Source: a virus. From it: a DNA stretch of 49,553 nt. The position numbers and the translations under genes are program-made. Positions 15,734 through 23,406 of this stretch are shown here, piece by piece (position 1 is the first letter of the stretch; each line of letters opens with the position of its first letter). The stretch covers positions 1 through 49,553 of IMG/VR virus record IMGVR_UViG_3300012936_003576, one strand, 5' to 3'. Under the pieces are notes generated by a model, which had not been told where the DNA came from, ran no database searches, and saw nothing but the letters and a program-made list of their open reading frames with translations.

Positions 15734-15858
15734 TGGGTAGTGGAATGCACGGAAACAATCACCCACAAGGTAAACGTACCGTTATCCTTATGATTGCGTT
15801 GTGTGTGATATTACATTTTATTGTTATTCCGGTTTGGATGTGGATTTATGGATTATGA
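15733..15858 (+). CDS. 41-residue single-pass membrane peptide
   Basis: Short gene between two coupled genes. It starts in TAATG with the previous stop and ends in ATGA with the next start. After a His/Asn-rich soluble part (MGSGMHGNNHPQGKR) comes one strongly hydrophobic segment of about 24 residues (TVILMIALCVILHFIVIPVW). Overlaps at both ends support real translation. The function is unknown; a membrane-embedded regulator or small holin-like role is possible but unsupported. Confidence 0.6.
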   Translation: MGSGMHGNNHPQGKRTVILMIALCVILHFIVIPVWMWIYGL

Positions 15859-16316
15859 TTCCTGATACTTACGTAAAGAAAATACAAGAAAAAGACATTG
15901 ACGGTAAACAATGTCCTATGGCAAATATACTTACTGCCGGATCTATAAAGCATTCTCTTATACCTTTCATAGGTGTATACAATGAGTTAGCGTATGAGAT
16001 GGAATATATTGATGGAGAAAATTTATATCAACTTTTTAGAAGTTACGGACAAAAGAAAAGAAGAACCGAAACGTTTAAGCTTGTAGGAAAGATAGCAACT
16101 CTAATAGAAAAGATGTCACAACTTGAGAATGAATCTTATCCTAATCACATGTTTATGGGAAAAGATATGAGAAACTTAGGAAACTATATGATGAGGAAAG
16201 ATGGAAGAATATTATGCATAGACTTTGACAGTTGGAAATGGTGGCCAAGAGAACAAGCAATATGGCATGCTCGTAACGCTCTCGCCTGGCCGGTTGAAGA
16301 GCTTCTTATTTCTTAA
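15855..16316 (+). CDS. second small kinase-like protein
   Basis: ATG 15855 was chosen because it forms an ATGA overlap with the membrane-peptide stop. YEMEYIDGENLYQLF resembles the hinge and first C-lobe helix of kinase-fold proteins. DMRNLGNYMMR followed by ILCIDFDSW mirrors the catalytic loop (D-x4-N) and metal motif of aminoglycoside-phosphotransferase-type kinases. The residue before the catalytic-type Asp is not His. With 153 residues, the N-lobe is reduced, as in the 8360 protein. It may be a catalytically altered kinase. Its 3' end overlaps the convergent minus-strand gene by 11 bases. Confidence 0.5.
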   Translation: MIPDTYVKKIQEKDIDGKQCPMANILTAGSIKHSLIPFIGVYNELAYEMEYIDGENLYQLFRSYGQKKRRTETFKLVGKIATLIEKMSQLENESYPNHMFMGKDMRNLGNYMMRKDGRILCIDFDSWKWWPREQAIWHARNALAWPVEELLIS

Positions 16317-16695
16317 AGGAATCGTTTAAAGAGTCTAATACGCTATCAATATCTGGTTCTTTACCATGTGGATCATACTTGCATTGGTACGTATTAGGAC
16401 ACTGACCCTCTACAACTAAAGTGTACGTATTATTAGCACCTTTGTAGATACAAACTTGTTCACCACTTTTTGCAGTTCTTCGTTTGTATCTTCGACAAGT
16501 TATGTACTTAGGATCTTCTCTCATTCCTAGTCTTTTCTGCTGTTCTATTGTCCAGTCAGAAAAATTCTTTAAGAAACAAGTATAGCAGTTTCCGAAGATA
16601 CTGTCAGGTTGAGACTTCTCTCCGGCAAACGCGGGACTGTAGAGTGCAATAAGAAATCCTATTGCAATTAGTTTGTTAACGTATTTCATCTGCAT
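16306..16695 (-). CDS. secreted Cys-rich protein, unknown
   Basis: Minus-strand gene with a signal peptide (MKYVNKLIAIGFLIALYSPAFA, cleavage before GEK); the better start is Met3 (16689). The mature part of about 105 residues has about seven cysteines (CYTC, TCRRYKRR, QVCIYKG, GQCPNTYQCKYD), suggesting disulfides or a metal site in the periplasm. No family is recognised. Two 18-base palindromes lie directly upstream. It is downstream of the 16756-17238 gene on the same strand and probably shares its late promoter at 17284. Confidence 0.65.
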   Translation of the reverse strand: MQMKYVNKLIAIGFLIALYSPAFAGEKSQPDSIFGNCYTCFLKNFSDWTIEQQKRLGMREDPKYITCRRYKRRTAKSGEQVCIYKGANNTYTLVVEGQCPNTYQCKYDPHGKEPDIDSVLDSLNDSFKK

Positions 16696-16708
16696 CCTAA
16701 ATTTTAAA

Positions 16709-16726
16709 TTTACTCTGTAGAGTAAA
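16709..16726. repeat. palindrome copy 1 upstream of secreted Cys-rich gene
   Basis: TTTACTCTGTAGAGTAAA, a perfect inverted repeat around a central GT. It is one of two near-identical copies 27 bases apart; it could be an operator or an RNA hairpin with a TGTA loop. Confidence 0.7.
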
Positions 16727-16735
16727 AATCAATAA

Positions 16736-16753
16736 TTTACTTTGTAGAGTAAA
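16736..16753. repeat. palindrome copy 2
   Basis: TTTACTTTGTAGAGTAAA, differing from copy 1 at one base. It ends two bases before the stop of the 16756-17238 gene. Confidence 0.7.
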
Positions 16754-16755
16754 TT

Positions 16756-17238
16756 TTACAGCATTCCTCTATCATACATAACAAGCCATGCTGTGCCTGC
16801 TATCATTCCTAATAATACTAAGGCTGCTCCAATAATAGCAACGACCTCAATAACTTTTCTTCTTCGCTCTTCTTGGTCGTATATTGCTTTTTGTCTTTTC
16901 TTTCGGATATCAGCTTCTGTCTTTAGCAACTCCTGCCAAGCGCTTGGTCCTCTTGTAAAAGAAATGATTTGCTTCAATTGTTCTCGCATGTCTTCTGCTT
17001 TTTTCTTCGCCATGAAAACATTCATAGCCTCTTCTTCAACTGAACCAGATGCAAATAATTTTTTAAACAGTGGAGGTTTCTTATTGTATTCTTCAGCTTT
17101 TTTAATATCGGAAACAGCACCCATCCAACGACCCAAGTCGCCAGCCATAGACTCTACGTCTCTGCCGAACTCAAATCCTTTTTTAATCGCGTTGAATGCT
17201 GCCGTAGCTGTAGCCACCGCCGTAATCGGATCTACCAT
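16756..17238 (-). CDS. conserved phage protein with C-terminal membrane segment
   Basis: 160 residues. The N-terminus is helical and Ala-rich (MVDPITAVATATAAFNAIKKGFEFGRDVESMAGDLGRWMGAVSD), followed by a Lys/Glu-rich helical middle and one membrane segment near the end (VIEVVAIIGAALVLLGMIAGTAWLV). Proteins with this DPITA start and layout are, from memory, frequent in marine T4-like phages and unassigned. A late promoter box on the minus strand (17284-17291) lies 46 bases upstream, so it is probably a late or virion-associated protein. Confidence 0.7.
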   Translation of the reverse strand: MVDPITAVATATAAFNAIKKGFEFGRDVESMAGDLGRWMGAVSDIKKAEEYNKKPPLFKKLFASGSVEEEAMNVFMAKKKAEDMREQLKQIISFTRGPSAWQELLKTEADIRKKRQKAIYDQEERRRKVIEVVAIIGAALVLLGMIAGTAWLVMYDRGML

Positions 17239-17283
17239 GAATTCCTTCCTTCATTTCCTAAACAACCATTCCTTGGTCAGTTA

Positions 17284-17291
17284 TATTTATA
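17284..17291 (-). promoter_or_regulatory. late promoter box, minus strand
   Basis: TATAAATA on the minus strand, 46 bases before the 17238 start, divergent from promoter P5 at 17302. Confidence 0.75.
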
Positions 17292-17301
17292 AGAACAACG
17301 G

Positions 17302-17330
17302 TTTACAATTTAACTAAAATGTGGTATAAT
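17302..17330 (+). promoter_or_regulatory. phage sigma70-like promoter P5 (11-kb metabolic operon)
   Basis: TTTACA (17302-17307), 17-base spacer ending TGTGG, TATAAT (17325-17330). It is the only strong plus-strand promoter before 28535; every gene from 17362 onward is plus-strand and closely packed. Confidence 0.9.
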
Positions 17331-17361
17331 ATATAAGATAAAGTAAAAGAGTACGAGTGTT

Positions 17362-17790
17362 ATGTTTTTTGATTTTAATTTTGATAAAGTGAATAAGAGA
17401 TTGCATTGGACAACCGTATATAGTGAAAAGTTACTTTTAGCTGCGATCGGTATACTTACTATGATAGCAGCTGGAATTGACATATATAATATGGTCCTTG
17501 CACTTAAGATTACGTTAGGTGGAATATTCTTACTATTCATATACGCAGAGATTATAGGAATGGTTGGAGCATTTTATATAAGTAATAGGATTCCTGTAAC
17601 GTTACCGATTATAATTGCAATGACTGCTTTGTGCAGATTAATTGTGTTACATAGTAAAGATAATGAACCCCTCACACTTATTGCTGAAGCTGTAGCAATT
17701 GTTGTCCTTGCGGGCGCAGCTTATCTCATGAGTCTCAAGGATAAGTTAAGTTTGGAGAAACAAAAACTGAGAGAAGATTTGGAAGAATAA
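17362..17790 (+). CDS. PsiE-family membrane protein (phosphate-starvation-inducible type)
   Basis: Four hydrophobic helices, preceded by HWTTVYSEKLLLAAIGILTMIAAGIDIYNM, match the layout of PsiE (about 136 residues; here 142). Internal LLFIYAEIIGMVGAFYISNRIPVTLPIIIAMTALCRLIVL carries the conserved E-x-R-Y-type helix 2-3 region of the family. PsiE is induced by phosphate limitation in bacteria, but its biochemical role is not established. As the first gene behind promoter P5 it may be an auxiliary gene for phosphate stress, in line with the PiT-type permease at 33019. The stop overlaps the PEPCK start by one base. Confidence 0.75.
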   Translation: MFFDFNFDKVNKRLHWTTVYSEKLLLAAIGILTMIAAGIDIYNMVLALKITLGGIFLLFIYAEIIGMVGAFYISNRIPVTLPIIIAMTALCRLIVLHSKDNEPLTLIAEAVAIVVLAGAAYLMSLKDKLSLEKQKLREDLEE

Positions 17791-18983
17791 TGCCCAATAT
17801 TAATATTACAACATCACCAACTGGACGAAGTCCAGAGAATAAGTATTTCTTTGGTACTCAAACACGTGATCTAGATTTGTCACGTCCAAAGTTTAATAAA
17901 ATAGGATCTGAAGAAGATTTTCAAGATTTTTATAACGTCTTACTAAGTCAAAAAAATTACTTAGATCCTCTTAATTTTGAAACAGTAGGAACTAACTTTA
18001 CTCTTCATACAAATGATGAGAGACACAAGCAGTTCGTATGGAACATGTTTAAAATTACTGCAGAGGATCAAGAAGGTGATTGGACTATCTATCACAACAC
18101 CAGTATTAAGATGGAACCTAAGATCCATATTCACTTAGATAGAAAAATCATGCTTATTGCTGGTACGACTTTCTTAGGAGAAATTAAGAAAGGTGTCTTT
18201 GGTATTGTTAGTTTTGAGCTGCCTAAGTTTGACATCTTACCTATGCACTGTGGCGCTTTTACTTACAGAAGAACTACAAATCTTATGTTTGGTTTAAGTG
18301 GAACTGGTAAGACTACGTTATCTTCTGATCCTGAATATAAGTTAATAAGTGATGATGAAGTTGCGTGGACTAACATGGGTATACGTATGATTGAAACAGG
18401 TTGTTACGCTAAGTCAGAAGGACTAACACCTGAAACACATCCAACTATTTTTAATGCAGTTGAAGAGGCAAGACGTAGAGATACATTAGTAGAAGAAAAT
18501 CCAGAAGCAACAAATGCAAGATTAAGTTATCCTATTAGTTGTGTAGAGAACGCTTATCATAAAAGAGGAAACTTTGACCACGCTAATAACATATTCTTTT
18601 TAACTATGGATGCAGAAGGACTATTTCCCGCTATAAGTAGAATTAGTGGAAAAACTGTACAAAGGTTCTTTGAAACAGGTTATACTTCTCAAATGCCTGG
18701 GACTGAAGCTGGATCAAATGAAATAAAGAAGACGTTTAGTCCTTGTTATGGATCTCCTTTTATGCCGAGAGTAGTAAAAGAATACAGCAACTTGTTAATG
18801 GATAAGATTGAAAAACATGGTTCAAACGTTTTCTTAGTTAATACAGGAATGAATCCTGATACGGGTGATAGATTTGATCTTGACTTTACACGTAATACTA
18901 TTAAACAAGCTATCTTAACAGAGTATCCTTTAAGAGATACAAGTAACGAAGTACTAAAAACATTGGAGGCACTACTAGAGTAA
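17790..18983 (+). CDS. pckA: ATP-dependent phosphoenolpyruvate carboxykinase, compact form
   Basis: Converts oxaloacetate and ATP to PEP, CO2 and ADP. Active-site parts are in place: GRSP (residues 12-15, oxaloacetate-binding Arg), KK at 133-134 and His153 (Mn ligands), the P-loop GLSGTGKTTLS (168-178), SDDE (187-190, metal Asp) and NARLSYP (Arg244). SRISGKTVQRFFETGYTSQMPGTEAG matches the nucleotide-binding region. At 397 residues it is much shorter than cellular enzymes (about 530-540). About 50 residues before GRSP and part of the C-terminus are missing, while catalytic residues remain. The PEP could feed sugar or other synthesis in this operon. Confidence 0.9.
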   Translation: MPNINITTSPTGRSPENKYFFGTQTRDLDLSRPKFNKIGSEEDFQDFYNVLLSQKNYLDPLNFETVGTNFTLHTNDERHKQFVWNMFKITAEDQEGDWTIYHNTSIKMEPKIHIHLDRKIMLIAGTTFLGEIKKGVFGIVSFELPKFDILPMHCGAFTYRRTTNLMFGLSGTGKTTLSSDPEYKLISDDEVAWTNMGIRMIETGCYAKSEGLTPETHPTIFNAVEEARRRDTLVEENPEATNARLSYPISCVENAYHKRGNFDHANNIFFLTMDAEGLFPAISRISGKTVQRFFETGYTSQMPGTEAGSNEIKKTFSPCYGSPFMPRVVKEYSNLLMDKIEKHGSNVFLVNTGMNPDTGDRFDLDFTRNTIKQAILTEYPLRDTSNEVLKTLEALLE

Positions 18984-19519
18984 TGTGGAGAATCTTAATA
19001 TTTCTAATTCTATTTTCATGTCATCCTGTGCATGCGCATGATCAGAAGAAACAATTAGAAATACCATATAACATCTTAATGGAAATGATTGGATTTATAG
19101 AAGAGAACAGCGAGTACGAATACGATGGATCTCCACTTCCAGAGTTTTATATCCAGAGCTCAGAAGAGATGTGTCTCGTTCTTTTTGATGATCCTCCTTC
19201 ACCTTGTCATATTGCTGGTTATTATAATGATGAGACAAACACTATATACGTTGCAGATAAACCTACACAACACATGCATCAAGAAGGATATGTAGAGTCG
19301 ATTGTAGTTCATGAACTAGTACATTTCATGCAACTTATAAATGGTTACTATGATGTTGCACCGTGTATACAACACTTAGAGGGAGATGCGTTTGATATTC
19401 AAGATTTATACACTGATCAGAACGATCATATTCATGAAGAGAATTTAAATGATCCTTTGTTTTCTATGATAGCGAGACAGTGTCCAGGACCAGGTGGGTT
19501 TAGTCTTGGAGGTGGTTAG
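18983..19519 (+). CDS. secreted zincin-type metallopeptidase-like protein
   Basis: Signal peptide or lipoprotein leader (MWRILIFLILFSCHPVHA), then a single catalytic-type helix VVHELVHFMQ (H-E-x2-H, about residues 112-121) with a downstream Glu in HLEGDAFDIQ as the likely third zinc ligand. Four further cysteines (MCLVLF, PCHIAG, APCIQH, RQCPG) could form disulfides in the periplasm. It could be a protease or a non-peptidase zincin acting on the envelope. It overlaps the PEPCK stop by one base. It is the only clearly exported product of this operon. Confidence 0.7.
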   Translation: MWRILIFLILFSCHPVHAHDQKKQLEIPYNILMEMIGFIEENSEYEYDGSPLPEFYIQSSEEMCLVLFDDPPSPCHIAGYYNDETNTIYVADKPTQHMHQEGYVESIVVHELVHFMQLINGYYDVAPCIQHLEGDAFDIQDLYTDQNDHIHEENLNDPLFSMIARQCPGPGGFSLGGG

Positions 19520-20030
19520 TATAACACTAGATCACTTTGATCTAATAGAAGAGTTCTGTAAAAGATGTAAGGATCTCAATTGGGTAAATAACTCTACACC
19601 TGATGCAATGCATTTTGAAAAAACTATTGTACAAGGTGGTGGTTGGTGTGGTATAATAAAGGATAAGAAACTAGTTTCAATTGCAGGATATCATCACATA
19701 CCTGAAGTTCATGATAATGCATGGAGAGTTTTTTATAGATCGGCTACCTTTCCGGAAGGTAATAACAAAACACTACACAGAGGAACAGGGCCAAGAGGAA
19801 AAAAGTATATAAATAAATTTATACAGTTACTACCGGATAAAGACCTGATTGTAACTACTAATATTGAAAACGCTGAATATGCAAATATTACTCGATATCA
19901 CAGAGCTCTCTACTTAGAAAGTAAAATGAAGAACAGTATAATTGAGCACGTAAAAGATATGGAATATAGATTATGCATGCAGTCTATTTGGAGAATAAAC
20001 ATTGAAAGATTTAAGTCACTACATACGTGA
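19494..20030 (+). CDS. GNAT-like acetyltransferase family protein
   Basis: Alpha/beta protein with the N-terminal GNAT order (DHFDLIEEFCKRC, then WCGIIKDKKLVSIAGYHHI as beta strands 2-4) and a possible acyl-CoA loop at GPRGKKYINKFI. The start is uncertain: GTG 19494 is used here, but GTG 19512 behind GGAGG is also possible. The call is by fold pattern, and the CoA-binding R/Q-x2-G-x-G/A motif is only partly recognisable. It may acylate an amino group made later in the operon, which is inference. An internal promoter-like element lies at 19628. Confidence 0.5.
   Translation: MGLVLEVVSITLDHFDLIEEFCKRCKDLNWVNNSTPDAMHFEKTIVQGGGWCGIIKDKKLVSIAGYHHIPEVHDNAWRVFYRSATFPEGNNKTLHRGTGPRGKKYINKFIQLLPDKDLIVTTNIENAEYANITRYHRALYLESKMKNSIIEHVKDMEYRLCMQSIWRINIERFKSLHT
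19628..19657 (+). promoter_or_regulatory. possible internal promoter inside GNAT-like gene
   Basis: TGTACA (19628-19633), 18-base spacer ending TGTGG, TATAAT (19652-19657). It matches the promoter family except for one extra spacer base and lies in coding DNA, so it may be chance; if real, it would drive genes from 20002. Confidence 0.35.
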
Positions 20031-20616
20031 ACTTACACATATAACATACGACAGACAGGCTCTTGAAGATTATTATTACTCAATCCAACATAAAGCAAAG
20101 CCTTACGTTGAGTTTCATCAACCCGATACCGTATCAGGCGAAGATGAAAAGAGTCCGTATTTCAGGTGTATATGTAAAAAGTGTTGTGAAACTGAAAAAC
20201 AAGAACATAGCGGCGACAAGCATAAATACATTAGGAAGTTAAAACATCCTGAAATTGATAGAATAACCTCGCTTATAAATCCTATTATTGGAACAGACTA
20301 TCCAGCGTTTATGTGGATATATGAACCAGGGTTTGAATTAAGACCACATAAGGATTTTACAAGAGGTGCTAGTGTAATGGTTCCAATTCTTCCGGCAGAA
20401 GGAGGAGCAACTGTTCACTTATACAGAGATGACTTACCAGTCATTGATGTAGGAGAATACAAAACAGTTATGCATAATGATGACTATGTGCATCATATAC
20501 ATAATTATAGCACAGAGTGTCCTACTATCCTAAACGCAGGAGAGGTCATTCATGGTGTTATAAATAAAGAGAAAAGAGTTTTTTTAAACTTTTCAGGAAA
20601 CGTAGATTGGGAATAA
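20002..20616 (+). CDS. 2-oxoglutarate/Fe(II)-dependent oxygenase family protein
   Basis: A double-stranded beta-helix enzyme. LRPHKDFTRG gives the H-x-D iron pair, and NAGEVIHGVINKEKRVFLNFS gives the distal His and the 2-oxoglutarate-binding Arg. The N-terminus includes HYIRELTHITYDRQALEDYYYSI, and four Cys in RCICKKCCETE may bind a metal or be structural. The start is TTG 20002; the gene overlaps the GNAT-like stop by 29 bases. Such enzymes hydroxylate or otherwise oxidise amino acids, peptides, nucleic acids or small molecules. Its place before the radical SAM gene suggests a tailoring step in the same pathway. Confidence 0.78.
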   Translation: MKDLSHYIRELTHITYDRQALEDYYYSIQHKAKPYVEFHQPDTVSGEDEKSPYFRCICKKCCETEKQEHSGDKHKYIRKLKHPEIDRITSLINPIIGTDYPAFMWIYEPGFELRPHKDFTRGASVMVPILPAEGGATVHLYRDDLPVIDVGEYKTVMHNDDYVHHIHNYSTECPTILNAGEVIHGVINKEKRVFLNFSGNVDWE

Positions 20617-20619
20617 GAT

Positions 20620-21873
20620 ATGAATTTTGACGAAGCAATGCAACTCGCCAAAGAGGCAATGCATAAGGACAAGTTTGACCACAACTTAAAGCCACGCGAA
20701 AGAGTATTTTCAAAGGTAGATGACGCTATGAATCTACCTATGACTGGAAATCCAGAGAAGGATAACATTACTCTTCTTCCTGATAGACCACCCGTCTTTC
20801 ATAACGTGCCAAACTACGAGTTAGAAAAGAATCCTTTCTCCTTCTTATATCTCGATATGACTTATAAGTGTAACATGGAGTGTGGATTCTGTGATACTCC
20901 TATTCGTCACTATAAAGATATGCCTATTGAAGTGTTTGAAGATTTGTGTAGGAGACTTCCTCGTCCAGTAAACATGAGGTTTGTTGGAGCTGAACCTACT
21001 CTTTATAAGAACTTACACAAGGCTATTGAGATCGGTACAAAATACGGTCACCAACTAGCAATTGTTACTAATGGTATTCGACTATCAAGTAAAAGATTCG
21101 TAGCAGATTTAAAACGAACGATTGATAACTGTGCTAATCCTAACTTAGTTAATCTTTCAGTTTCACTGAATGGTGGGTTCGAACATGATGAGTGGTACGA
21201 AACAATCGATCATGACATCAGCCACAGAAGAAAAAAGGTCATGGGATTCTGGAATCTTGTAGAAGCAGGATTTAAAAGAATATGTATTAACGCTATTATT
21301 GTTAGGAACCTAAATGAAGGAGTTATTAAACAGTTTTATGATACTGCAACAAGCCTACCTCCTGGCGTCGTTCAGAATATTAGATTTAGATGTGCAGCAA
21401 AGCAAGGAAGATACGTAGAGGATCTTTATCAAGCTGAAGAAGAGCAAACATCTTATACTGGATTGGAGCTTAATGAATACATTAAGTCAGTCATTCCAGA
21501 AGCAAACAGACCTTTAAAATGGATTAGAGATGGTATCCACCCGTCAGACGGTGCAGGAAACAGAATCAACAATCCAAACTTAAAGTGCAACCAGTGCTGT
21601 ATGATGTACTACATTAAGCCAAAGCTTTGGGTTGCAACAGTAGAGTTCGGTTCTCACAACAGTGCGATGTGTTGGCGCAGAGGACAGTTCGTAACTAGTA
21701 CACAAACAATTCAGCCAGCACACCATTATATTGACGAACTGAGTAGATACGTTAATTCGTATGTTCCTGATGGAATGAAAACTTATAGCGCCCACCAGTT
21801 AAAGAAAAAAATGTATGATGATTTTAAAAACAAGGGGAGGAATCCTCTAACGGAACCAAATTTTCAGGAGTAG
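20620..21873 (+). CDS. radical SAM enzyme
   Basis: The 4Fe-4S/SAM-binding motif is C84-x3-C88-x2-C91 (TYKCNMECGFCDTP). The GGEP-equivalent is VGAEPT near residue 126, and LVNLSVSLNGG is a core barrel strand. The C-terminal part has more cysteines (LKCNQCCMMYY and AMCWRRG), suggesting an auxiliary cluster or SPASM/twitch-like region. Length 417 suits a barrel plus C-terminal domain. The substrate could be a peptide, sugar or nucleotide; no small Cys-rich precursor peptide is visible next to it. ATG 20620 follows the oxygenase stop by 3 bases. Confidence 0.88.
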   Translation: MNFDEAMQLAKEAMHKDKFDHNLKPRERVFSKVDDAMNLPMTGNPEKDNITLLPDRPPVFHNVPNYELEKNPFSFLYLDMTYKCNMECGFCDTPIRHYKDMPIEVFEDLCRRLPRPVNMRFVGAEPTLYKNLHKAIEIGTKYGHQLAIVTNGIRLSSKRFVADLKRTIDNCANPNLVNLSVSLNGGFEHDEWYETIDHDISHRRKKVMGFWNLVEAGFKRICINAIIVRNLNEGVIKQFYDTATSLPPGVVQNIRFRCAAKQGRYVEDLYQAEEEQTSYTGLELNEYIKSVIPEANRPLKWIRDGIHPSDGAGNRINNPNLKCNQCCMMYYIKPKLWVATVEFGSHNSAMCWRRGQFVTSTQTIQPAHHYIDELSRYVNSYVPDGMKTYSAHQLKKKMYDDFKNKGRNPLTEPNFQE

Positions 21874-21875
21874 GG

Positions 21876-22118
21876 ATGAAACTATATGACTTCAAGCATT
21901 TATCCACTGTTGGAGAAAGTTATTGGCAGCACCTTCACTGGTGCTTGTATTCAACATGGATATTTCTCATTATGATACCTATTGCTCTTATTCACGGCTT
22001 TTTTCCAGTTTTACTGGCAAACTTGCCTGATAGGATTATGGCTAGGTACTTGAATAATTTTAAGAAAAGACGTTTGGCCACTGGTCAAGAGGAAGCGAGT
22101 GGAATAAGTACAGGATAA
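21876..22118 (+). CDS. DUF6356-like small membrane protein
   Basis: 80 residues with one or two hydrophobic segments (WIFLIMIPIALIHGFFPVLLANL). The order STVGESYWQHLHW, IHGFFPVLL and DRIMARYL matches the small membrane family DUF6356, which is common in bacteria; its function is unknown. It lies between the radical SAM and thiolase-like genes with 2-base and 1-base junctions, so it is fully embedded in the operon and may tether the pathway to the inner membrane (inference). Confidence 0.65.
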   Translation: MKLYDFKHLSTVGESYWQHLHWCLYSTWIFLIMIPIALIHGFFPVLLANLPDRIMARYLNNFKKRRLATGQEEASGISTG

Positions 22119-23200
22119 TGTTTAGGAAGGCTTATGTGGGGACTTATTATTCAAGTCCGTTTTGTAGATATGGTGGGTCTTTTAAATCTCACAATGCAAT
22201 AGAATTAGCTGCTCAAACTACGAAGGAATGGGCAGACTACACAAGTCTTGACGTTCAAAAATTTGACTATGTTATTTACGGAAATAGCGTACATCAAGAT
22301 CATGGTTTTTGGGCTGGTCCCTGGTCAGCCGCTCTACTTGGAGCAGAAAAAACTCCAGGTGTAATGATGAGTCAGGCCTGTACTACGGGCCTGTTCTCTT
22401 TATTTCAATCGGCAACAATGATTGAAACAGACGTATACGATAACGTCTATAATCTTACTTCAGACAGAACATCGAACGGACCAGTTATAACTTGGCCTGA
22501 CACTATGAAAAAAGAAGTTTGGGTAAAGGATAACTTTGAGTGGGATCCTTGGGGTAAAACTTCTATGATCGAAACTGCTGAAAGAATCAGAGATAAGTAT
22601 AAAGTATCAAGAGAAGAACTTGACGCGTGCACTGTTGAAAGGTATGAACAGTACGATAACGCGCCAAAAAGAACTTATATATTTCCAACTGCAGGAGTTA
22701 GCGAAGACGAAGGCATTAAAAAAATATCAATTGAAAGACTACAGAAACTAAGAAGAAATCATTCTCACTCAGTTGGTAACTGTACACAACCTGCAGACGG
22801 CCACACTGGAATAGTAGTTACAAGTGAAAAGACAGATGTAAAGATTATTTCATTTGCAATGTCTAGAGTTGAAAAAGGATATATGCCTGAAGCGTCAATA
22901 CCTGCAACAAAAAAAGCTTTAGAAAAAGCAAACTTAACGATAAAGGATATGAAAGTTATAAATCAACATAACGCCTTTGTTGTTAATGATATTGCTTTCT
23001 GTAAAGAGTTTGAAATAGCTACTTCTAGATTAAATCACTGGGGAAGTCCTCTGGTATATGGTCATCCACAAAGTCCAGTTTTAAGTCGACTTGCTATTGA
23101 AGCAATTGAAGAGACTAAAACACTTGGTGGTGGCTATTGTTTAGTAACAGGAGCAGCGGCTGGGGATCTAGGTGCTGCAATGATATTTAAGGTGGATTGA
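22118..23200 (+). CDS. thiolase-fold enzyme (acetyl-CoA acetyltransferase/ketoacyl synthase-like)
   Basis: The nucleophile Cys lies in MSQACTTGLFSLF (about residue 89), as in thiolases. VINQHNAFVVNDIAF is the NEAFA-like His loop, and YGHPQSPVLSR matches the GHPxGxSGxR segment. The last motif (GGGYCLVTGAAAGDLGAAM) departs from the classic C-x-G-x-G-x-G, so the reaction may differ from degradation of 3-ketoacyl-CoA. Length 360 is slightly short for thiolase (about 390). It could build or cleave a carbon-carbon bond on a CoA- or carrier-bound intermediate made by the AMP-forming ligase at 27174. Confidence 0.85.
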   Translation: MFRKAYVGTYYSSPFCRYGGSFKSHNAIELAAQTTKEWADYTSLDVQKFDYVIYGNSVHQDHGFWAGPWSAALLGAEKTPGVMMSQACTTGLFSLFQSATMIETDVYDNVYNLTSDRTSNGPVITWPDTMKKEVWVKDNFEWDPWGKTSMIETAERIRDKYKVSREELDACTVERYEQYDNAPKRTYIFPTAGVSEDEGIKKISIERLQKLRRNHSHSVGNCTQPADGHTGIVVTSEKTDVKIISFAMSRVEKGYMPEASIPATKKALEKANLTIKDMKVINQHNAFVVNDIAFCKEFEIATSRLNHWGSPLVYGHPQSPVLSRLAIEAIEETKTLGGGYCLVTGAAAGDLGAAMIFKVD

Positions 23201-23406
23201 TGGTTACATGGTACGCATATAATGTATACGCAGGAAAGAAACACATAGACTTTGTAAAGGCGTTTAGTGAAGATGATGCTTGTAAAAGAGTTAGAAAAAA
23301 GTGGGGACCTCCGGAAGAATGGTATCCTGATTCAGAGTACTGGGCTGAATGGGTTCCTCTAGGTCCAATTTTAGGTAGATCAGATGGAAAAAAGAGTCAT
23401 AAGTAA
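23200..23406 (+). CDS. small Trp-rich protein (68 aa), unknown
   Basis: ATG 23200 overlaps the thiolase-like stop (TGATG) and is preceded by GGTGGA. It contains a mini-domain rich in aromatic residues (WYAYNVYAGKKHIDFVKAFSEDDACKRVRKKWG, then EEWYPDSEYWAEWVPLG). The KAFSEDDACKRVRKKWG segment looks like the amphipathic helix of small beta-alpha-beta proteins. No family is recognised. It overlaps the next gene by 23 bases. Confidence 0.6.
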   Translation: MVTWYAYNVYAGKKHIDFVKAFSEDDACKRVRKKWGPPEEWYPDSEYWAEWVPLGPILGRSDGKKSHK

